Shown here in pieces: positions 13,789-18,368 of a stretch of DNA of 18,368 bases. Positions within the stretch are counted from its first letter, which is position 1; every line of letters starts with the position of its first letter. A model generated the notes under the pieces. It did not search any database, had not been told where the DNA came from, and worked only from the letters and a program-made list of their open reading frames with translations. The stretch lies in NCBI GenBank assembly GCA_964412785.1, contig CAYPQD010000051.1, forward strand, positions 1-18,368, given 5' to 3'. This DNA is from UBA5336 sp964412785. Lineage in GTDB: Bacteria; Pseudomonadota; Alphaproteobacteria; Caulobacterales; Hyphomonadaceae. Position numbers and translations under genes: made by a program.

Positions 13789-15360
13789 CTACCCGACGCG
13801 GCGGTCGACGCCCCTCCAGAAGGGCTCGCGCAGGTCCTTCCTCAGGATCTTGCCGGATGGGTTGCGCGGCAGGGCCTCGGCAAAATCGACCGATTTCGGC
13901 AATTTGAAGCCGGCGATCCGCGCGCGCGCGAAAGCGATGATCTCCTCGGGCGTGGGCGGCGTCTCGCCGGGCTTGGGCACGACAATCGCCTTGACCTCCT
14001 CGCCCCATGTCTCGCTGGGCACCCCGATCACGGCGACGTCGGCAACCCCCGGATGACCGAAGATCGCATTCTCCACCTCCGCCGGATAGACGTTCTCGCC
14101 GCCGGAGACGATCATGTCCTTCACCCGGTCGTGGATGTGGAAGAAGCCGTCCTCGTCCATGTAGCCGGCATCGCCGGTATGGAAGAACCCGCCGCGGATC
14201 GCTTCCGCCGTCGCCTCCGGCCGGTTCCAATACCCCTTCATCACGAAGCCGGCCCTGATGACAATCTCGCCGACCTCTCCGACCGGTACGTCACGGCCCT
14301 GCGGATCAACGCAGCGCACCAGCGCATGCGGCCATGGCACGCCGCACGAGCGCAGCTTGCCCCAGGCCGGGTCATGGGCTTCCGGCGGCAGGAAGGTCCC
14401 TGCGCCGCAGGTCTCGGTCAGTCCGTAGAGCTGGGTAAAGCGCGCGCCCATCAGGTCGACAGCCGCGCGCAGGAGGTCCTCCGCGATCGGTGAGGCACCG
14501 TAGAAGACCTGCCTCAGGCTGGAGAAATCGCGCTCGCGCACCCCCGGCACCTGGGTCAGCATCAGGATGACGGCGGGCACCCAGAAGGCGTGGACGATCT
14601 TCTGCTGCTCCACCAGGTCGAGAATCGCCACCGGGTCGATGTCGCGCACGACCACCGTCCTTGCCCCCTGCAGAACCGCCAGCAGGCCGATATTGACCCC
14701 GGCGACGTGAAACAGCGGCATCGCATTCATCACCGGATCGCCGGCATCATAGCTTGACCATTCCAGGATCCCGGCCTGGGCGAAGAACGCCGTGTAGTTG
14801 GCGTCGGTCAGCTGCACGCCCTTCGGCAGGCCCGTGGTGCCGGAGGTATAGAGCTGCACCACGTCGTCATCGGCAAGGACTTCGATCATCGGGTCATCCC
14901 CGGGCTGGCTGTCGCGCCAGGTCTGGTAGTCCGGCCAGGTCGGATGGCCGCCATCAATCGCGACGATCAGCCTGAGGTCAGGGCATTCGGGCGCGACCGC
15001 CTCGATCACGTCGTAAAAGTCGCGGGTGACAAACAGGACACTGGCGGCGCTGTCGGCCAGGATGAACCGGATTTCCGGCGGCGCCAGGCGGTTGTTGATC
15101 CCCGTGATTGCCATCCGCGCCTTCATGCAGCCGAAGGCCATCTCGTAATAGACGTCGGTGTTCCTGCCGAGATAGCCGATCCGGTCCTGCACATGCGCAC
15201 CGGCCGCACGCAGGCCGTTGGCGACCCGGGAGGCGCGCGCATCAAGCTGCGCGAAAGTGGTGTCGCGGCCCTCGAACCGCAGGGCGACCTCGCCGGGGCG
15301 GGAGCGGGCCTGGACCCGCGGGATGTCGGCAAGGCAGCTGAGGGGCTCAAGGTCGATCAT
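13789..15360 (-). CDS. AMP-forming acyl-CoA ligase (fatty-acid--CoA ligase family)
   Basis: A 523-residue ANL-superfamily enzyme that adenylates a carboxylic acid with ATP and transfers it to CoA. Seen here, in order: P-loop A3 Tyr171-Thr-Ser-Gly-Thr-Thr-Gly-Leu-Pro-Lys-Gly181, Pro-Leu-Phe-His-Val-Ala near 215-220, A5 Tyr312-Gly-Leu-Thr-Glu316, A7 Thr395-Gly-Asp397, A8 hinge Asp411-Arg-Val-Lys-Asp, Gly-Gly-Glu-Asn-Val-Tyr-Pro (420-426), and A10 Pro-Arg-Asn-Pro-Ser-Gly-Lys504, the adenylation lysine. All catalytic motifs are intact. The pattern best fits medium/long-chain fatty acyl-CoA synthetases such as FadD3- or FadD13-like enzymes, but the acid substrate is not certain. The ATG at 15360 is supported by GGGAGAG just upstream; the longer frame is spurious. 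A perfect 12-base palindrome lies 20 bases before the start. The gene is transcribed alone. Confidence 0.93.
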   Translation of the reverse strand: MIDLEPLSCLADIPRVQARSRPGEVALRFEGRDTTFAQLDARASRVANGLRAAGAHVQDRIGYLGRNTDVYYEMAFGCMKARMAITGINNRLAPPEIRFILADSAASVLFVTRDFYDVIEAVAPECPDLRLIVAIDGGHPTWPDYQTWRDSQPGDDPMIEVLADDDVVQLYTSGTTGLPKGVQLTDANYTAFFAQAGILEWSSYDAGDPVMNAMPLFHVAGVNIGLLAVLQGARTVVVRDIDPVAILDLVEQQKIVHAFWVPAVILMLTQVPGVRERDFSSLRQVFYGASPIAEDLLRAAVDLMGARFTQLYGLTETCGAGTFLPPEAHDPAWGKLRSCGVPWPHALVRCVDPQGRDVPVGEVGEIVIRAGFVMKGYWNRPEATAEAIRGGFFHTGDAGYMDEDGFFHIHDRVKDMIVSGGENVYPAEVENAIFGHPGVADVAVIGVPSETWGEEVKAIVVPKPGETPPTPEEIIAFARARIAGFKLPKSVDFAEALPRNPSGKILRKDLREPFWRGVDRRVG

Positions 15361-15379
15361 GGCGCTCTCCCGGGCGTCG

Positions 15380-15391
15380 GCGGATATCCGC
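15380..15391. promoter_or_regulatory. Perfect palindrome in the acyl-CoA ligase leader, possible operator
   Basis: GCGGATATCCGC is a perfect 12-base palindrome lying 20 bases upstream of the acyl-CoA ligase ATG and 144 bases from the divergent GST-family gene. Its position fits a repressor site, for example of a TetR-type fatty-acid regulator, but no such regulator is in the window. Confidence 0.35.
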
Positions 15392-15534
15392 ACTGTGCTT
15401 GACACGGTTTTATGTGGACCGACGCCCCCCGCCAAGGGAGGACGTGCTGCCCGCCCCGACCGGCAGGGCCTTTGCAGGCGCGGCAAAGCGGGAGATGATA
15501 CCTCACCGCCGGTCTAAGGGAGGGCGAATGAGCC

Positions 15535-16482
15535 ATGGCTGACGCGCGCAGCATCATCCTTCACCATTACGAGACCTCGCCCTTCTCGGAGAAGGTCCGG
15601 CTGGCGCTCCGGCTGAAGAATTTGGCCTGGGAGAGCGTGGAGATCCCGGTGATCATGCCCAAGCCGGACCTCACCGCGCTGACCGGCGGCTATCGCCGCA
15701 CGCCGGTGATGCAGATCGGCGCCGACATCTACTGCGACACCGCGATCATCCTGCGGGAGCTGGAGCGGCGCTTTCCGATGCCGAGCCTGCGCCTGCCGGG
15801 CCATGAAGGGCTCGCCTCGATTGTCGCCCACTGGACCGACAGGCTGTGGTTCCAGTCCAGTGTCGCGGTTATCTTCGGCGAGATCGGTGACAGTGTGCCG
15901 GAGGCATTCAGGAAGGACCGCGAGGCGCTGTCCGGGCGGCCCTTCGACACCGAGGCGATGAAGGCGGCCGCGCCAATGCTGCGCGACCAGTGGCGGGCGC
16001 AGCTGATGTGGCTTGAGAGCCGGCTGGATGGCGGGCGCGGCGCCGGCGCAGGGCTCTACCTTATCGGCGCGCGGCCGGGCCTCGTCGATGTCCACGCCCA
16101 CATGAACATCTGGTTCGTCGCCCGCAATGTCCCGGACTTCCTCAAGGCCTGTTTCGAGACCGCCCCGCTGACCGAGGCCTGGTATGAGCGCCTCGGTGAC
16201 ACGGAGGGGCAGACACCGGGCAAGCTCACCGCCGAGGAGGCCCTCACGATCGCCCGCGACGCCGCCCCGCGGCTGAAGGCGGCCACCGTCGAGCATGAGT
16301 CGCAGCGCTTCGTCCCCGGCGAGCGGGTTTCCATCGCACCGGACGATTATGGCCGCGACTGGGTAGAGGGCGCGCTTGTCCATGCCGACAGCCAGTCGAT
16401 CATTCTCCAGCGGTCCGACCCGCGCGCGGAAACGGTGCACGTCCACTTTCCGCGGGCGGGCTATCTCGTCCGGCGGGCCTGA
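15535..16482 (+). CDS. Glutathione S-transferase family protein with C-terminal extension
   Basis: A 315-residue protein. Residues 6-85 are a GST thioredoxin-like N-terminal domain: Ser15-Pro-Phe-Ser18-Glu-Lys-Val-Arg at the active-site position, Arg-Thr-Pro-Val with the cis-proline near 56, and Asp-Thr-Ala-Ile-Ile-Leu matching the glutathione-binding Asp/Glu-Ser-x-Ile motif. An all-helical C-terminal domain spans about 95-220. Both are standard for cytosolic GSTs, which conjugate or reduce substrates with glutathione. GSTs are usually 200-230 residues; here about 75 further residues (from about 240) look beta-rich, with an SH3/Tudor-like alternation (Pro-Gly-Glu-Arg-Val-Ser-Ile, Gly-Ala-Leu-Val-His). 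The role of this extension is unknown. The ATG is preceded by AAGGGAGGG at 15516-15524. It leads a rightward run, with DUF3137 starting 18 bases after its stop. Confidence 0.88.
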   Translation: MADARSIILHHYETSPFSEKVRLALRLKNLAWESVEIPVIMPKPDLTALTGGYRRTPVMQIGADIYCDTAIILRELERRFPMPSLRLPGHEGLASIVAHWTDRLWFQSSVAVIFGEIGDSVPEAFRKDREALSGRPFDTEAMKAAAPMLRDQWRAQLMWLESRLDGGRGAGAGLYLIGARPGLVDVHAHMNIWFVARNVPDFLKACFETAPLTEAWYERLGDTEGQTPGKLTAEEALTIARDAAPRLKAATVEHESQRFVPGERVSIAPDDYGRDWVEGALVHADSQSIILQRSDPRAETVHVHFPRAGYLVRRA

Positions 16483-16500
16483 GCGGAGCCGCCGGTTACC

Positions 16501-17652
16501 ATGAGCGCGCCCGCACCGCCCGACTGGCCGGCGATCGGCCGGCGCCTCGGCCTGCCGGACCTGGAAGGCTTCGTCCGAAGCGAGGTGATCCCGGAAATCC
16601 GCGACGTGCCCCAGGTCGAGCGCCGCCGCGATGGCCGGCCCAAAACGCGGCTGGAATTGCCGCTTTCGCTCGCCCTTGGCCTGTTCACGGTGCTGTTCCT
16701 GTCTACCGGCGCCTTGCTGTCCGATACCTTTATCGGCGTGACCCTGCGCTTGCTGCTCTTCCCCCTGCTCTTCTTCGGCTGCATCGCGCTGATGGTCTAT
16801 CTGTTCCGCGGGCGCTTCCTCGCCGCGCTGATGGCCGGGCAGACCCGCTTCCTCGCCCGCTCCCGGGCGCTGACGCAGATCGCAGGGGCGCTCGACCTGA
16901 ACTACGTCCCATCGCCCGGCGGGGCGCCACCGGTGCTCAAGGCGATCGCCGCCCTGCCAATCGCCCCGCGGGAAATCCGCGAAGCGGTCGAGACGCTCGA
17001 CGGCCATGCCGGCATGGACGCTCCGCTCGCGGTGGCGCGTCGCTCCGGTGCGCTTGCTGCCGACATCACGGTGATCGGCTCGCAGGAGACCCGCGAGCGC
17101 TATCTCGACCAGGCCGCGGCCAATCTCAGGGTTGAGGACGGCTTCCAGGGGCGGCGTGGTGGCGTCCCCTTCAGCGCCTTCGAATGGGTGGAGCCTGTGT
17201 CCGAGGCGCCGGACATCCATCACCTCACCCTTGTCTTTGATGGCCCCTACAGGCTGCAGGGCCTGACGCAGCTGCGCACCCGCAGGATTGCCTGGCCGGC
17301 GGTGCGCGAGGGGACGGCGATGCAGACGGTCCGGCTCGGCATCCCGCAATTCGAGGACCGCTTCCGCCTGCGCGCCTCCGACCAGGTGGAAGCGCACATG
17401 ATCTTCGACCCGGCCGTGGTCGAGCGCCTTGCCGCGCTGGCCCAGACAGACCCCCTGCGCGCGGTCGCCTTCGAGAGCCACCTGGTCGTCGATGTCGCCG
17501 GCGAGGACCGCTTCAACCTGTTGGAGCTGACCACCGGCGAATGGAGCGAGGAGCGGGCCGCTGCAACCCTTGCCCAGATCGCCGACATGCTCGACCTCGC
17601 CGACGCGGTGTCACACGCCTTCCGCCTGCGCTCCGCCGCGCCGGCCTCCTAG
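16501..17652 (+). CDS. DUF3137 domain-containing membrane protein
   Basis: A 383-residue protein with two adjacent membrane helices (about 52-74 and 78-102), a cytoplasmic N-terminus and a large soluble C-terminal region. The later part fits DUF3137: a Tyr-Leu-Asp... strand, Glu-Asp-Gly-Phe-Gln-Gly followed by Pro-Phe-Ser-Ala-Phe-Glu, a beta-strand with Leu-Val-Phe-Asp-Gly-Pro-Tyr, and near residue 290 Phe-Glu-Asp-Arg-Phe-Arg-Leu-Arg-Ala-Ser-Asp-Gln-Val-Glu-Ala leading to a helix. Family function is not established. It starts 18 bases after the GST stop and so is likely co-transcribed with it; GGAG at 16485-16488 is a distant ribosome-binding candidate. Confidence 0.8.
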   Translation: MSAPAPPDWPAIGRRLGLPDLEGFVRSEVIPEIRDVPQVERRRDGRPKTRLELPLSLALGLFTVLFLSTGALLSDTFIGVTLRLLLFPLLFFGCIALMVYLFRGRFLAALMAGQTRFLARSRALTQIAGALDLNYVPSPGGAPPVLKAIAALPIAPREIREAVETLDGHAGMDAPLAVARRSGALAADITVIGSQETRERYLDQAAANLRVEDGFQGRRGGVPFSAFEWVEPVSEAPDIHHLTLVFDGPYRLQGLTQLRTRRIAWPAVREGTAMQTVRLGIPQFEDRFRLRASDQVEAHMIFDPAVVERLAALAQTDPLRAVAFESHLVVDVAGEDRFNLLELTTGEWSEERAAATLAQIADMLDLADAVSHAFRLRSAAPAS

Positions 17653-17710
17653 GCAGGCAGTGTCGGCGCCGCTAGGCTGGCGTGAAAGCAACCATCAAGG
17701 CAGGCAGGAC

Positions 17711-18368
17711 ATGCAATTTGAGGTGATCGCCGAGGGACTTGGCTTTCCGGAGGGACCGGTGGTGATGGATGACGGGTCCGTGATCGTGGTCGAGATCGGC
17801 CGCGGCTGCATCAGCCGGGTCTGGACAGACGGCCGACGGGAGGTCGTCGCAGAGCCCGGCGGTGGGCCGAATGGCGCGGCAATCGGACCTGATGGCGCGC
17901 TCTGGGTCTGCAACAATGGCGGCATGCTGATCCAAGAGGTCGACGGTTTGCTGATCCCCGGCAACGCTCCCGACGATTATTCCGGCGGACGGATCGAGCG
18001 CGTGGACCTGGCCACGGGCAAGGTGGAGCGGGTGCTCGACACCGTCGGCGGCCATCCCCTGAAGGGGCCCAACGACCTCGTCTTCGACCGTCATGGCAAT
18101 CTCTACTTCACCGACCACGGCAAGAGCTATTCCCGCCACCGCGACTATGGCGGGCTCTATTTCCTTGCAGCGGGCGGGGGCAGCGCCACGGAACTCGATT
18201 TCCATCACACGTCTCCCAACGGGGTCGGCCTCTCCCCCGACCAGCAAACTGTCTACATGGCCGATACCCTGACCGGGCGTCTCTGGGCCTTCGACCTGGC
18301 CGCGCCCGGAGAGGTGTCGGCATTCATGCCTCCTTTCCAATCCGGCCGGGTCGTCGCCGCCATGCCGG
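17711..18368 (+). CDS. SMP-30/gluconolactonase family protein (3' part missing)
   Basis: The first 219 residues of a six-bladed beta-propeller hydrolase, still open at the window edge. The N-terminal Gly-Leu-Gly-Phe-Pro-Glu14-Gly-Pro-Val, Lys-Gly-Pro-Asn121-Asp-Leu, Asp-Arg-His-Gly-Asn-Leu-Tyr-Phe-Thr-Asp (128-137), Ser-Pro-Asn170-Gly-Val-Gly-Leu-Ser and Met-Ala-Asp185-Thr are the family's metal-site and blade signatures (Glu, Asn and Asp metal ligands, as in regucalcin). Family members hydrolyse sugar lactones such as gluconolactone, or other lactones; the substrate here is not known. No signal peptide is seen, so it is probably cytoplasmic. The ATG has AAGGCAGG a few bases upstream. It follows the DUF3137 gene by 58 bases in the same direction and may belong to the same unit, although the gap leaves room for its own promoter. 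Confidence 0.9.
   Translation, partial: MQFEVIAEGLGFPEGPVVMDDGSVIVVEIGRGCISRVWTDGRREVVAEPGGGPNGAAIGPDGALWVCNNGGMLIQEVDGLLIPGNAPDDYSGGRIERVDLATGKVERVLDTVGGHPLKGPNDLVFDRHGNLYFTDHGKSYSRHRDYGGLYFLAAGGGSATELDFHHTSPNGVGLSPDQQTVYMADTLTGRLWAFDLAAPGEVSAFMPPFQSGRVVAAMP

Noticed and set aside
15514..17481. A 655-codon open frame on the minus strand across the GST and DUF3137 genes
   Set aside because: It spans two recognisable plus-strand genes and their junction, and its Arg/Gln/Gly/His-rich composition is typical of a shadow frame.
1..18368. Mobile elements, CRISPR arrays, tRNA or rRNA genes, toxin-antitoxin or phage-defence genes
   Set aside because: No transposase, integrase, regularly spaced repeats, terminal inverted repeats, tRNA-like folds or defence-type domains were seen by eye; composition is even across the window.

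Overview
The window is a GC-rich (roughly two-thirds GC), densely coded bacterial chromosome segment. A TonB-dependent receptor, a sterol desaturase-family protein, a DUF3137 protein, and a TPR kinase paired with an ECF sigma factor together suggest an alphaproteobacterium, most likely of the Hyphomonadaceae/Maricaulaceae type. That placement is inferred from gene content and style, not from a marker gene. I see no rRNA, tRNA, CRISPR array, insertion sequence, prophage or plasmid gene. Twelve protein genes fill the window, and no gap reaches 300 bases. The first and last genes are cut by the window edges.

Left part (1-5.5 kb): the C-terminal part of a membrane Ser/Thr kinase with a periplasmic helical-repeat region converges exactly on an ECF-type sigma factor gene. 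The two probably form a signalling pair. Divergent from the sigma gene is a lone, somewhat atypical cysD (sulfate adenylyltransferase subunit 2) with no cysN next to it. It converges on a TonB-dependent outer-membrane receptor of unknown substrate.

Middle (5.8-10.4 kb): a 764-residue protein has a small folded-looking N-terminal domain, a very long Ala/Gly/Pro/Asp/Glu-rich low-complexity body, an acidic stretch and a short Arg-Phe-Asn-Pro-Trp-Asn end. I cannot assign it a function, and it is the least explained gene here. It is divergent from a membrane di-iron sterol desaturase/fatty acid hydroxylase-family gene. That gene overlaps, tail to tail, a lipoprotein carrying a thioredoxin-like CxxC domain plus a second domain resembling DUF1131.

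Right part (10.5-18.4 kb): gmd and fcl overlap by 8 bases and make GDP-L-fucose from GDP-D-mannose. A family 2 glycosyltransferase is transcribed divergently from them, so this looks like a small surface-polysaccharide or glycoconjugate module. Next comes an AMP-forming acyl-CoA ligase divergent from a three-gene rightward run: a glutathione S-transferase-family protein with an extra C-terminal beta-rich domain, a DUF3137 membrane protein, and the start of an SMP-30/gluconolactonase-family protein.

No clearly new multi-gene system stands out. The best leads are the kinase/sigma pair, where the sigma factor has Thr-Ser in place of the usual acidic residues of region 2.2; the 764-residue acidic protein; the thioredoxin/DUF1131-like lipoprotein fusion; and several short repeats or palindromes placed like operators in the divergent intergenic regions.
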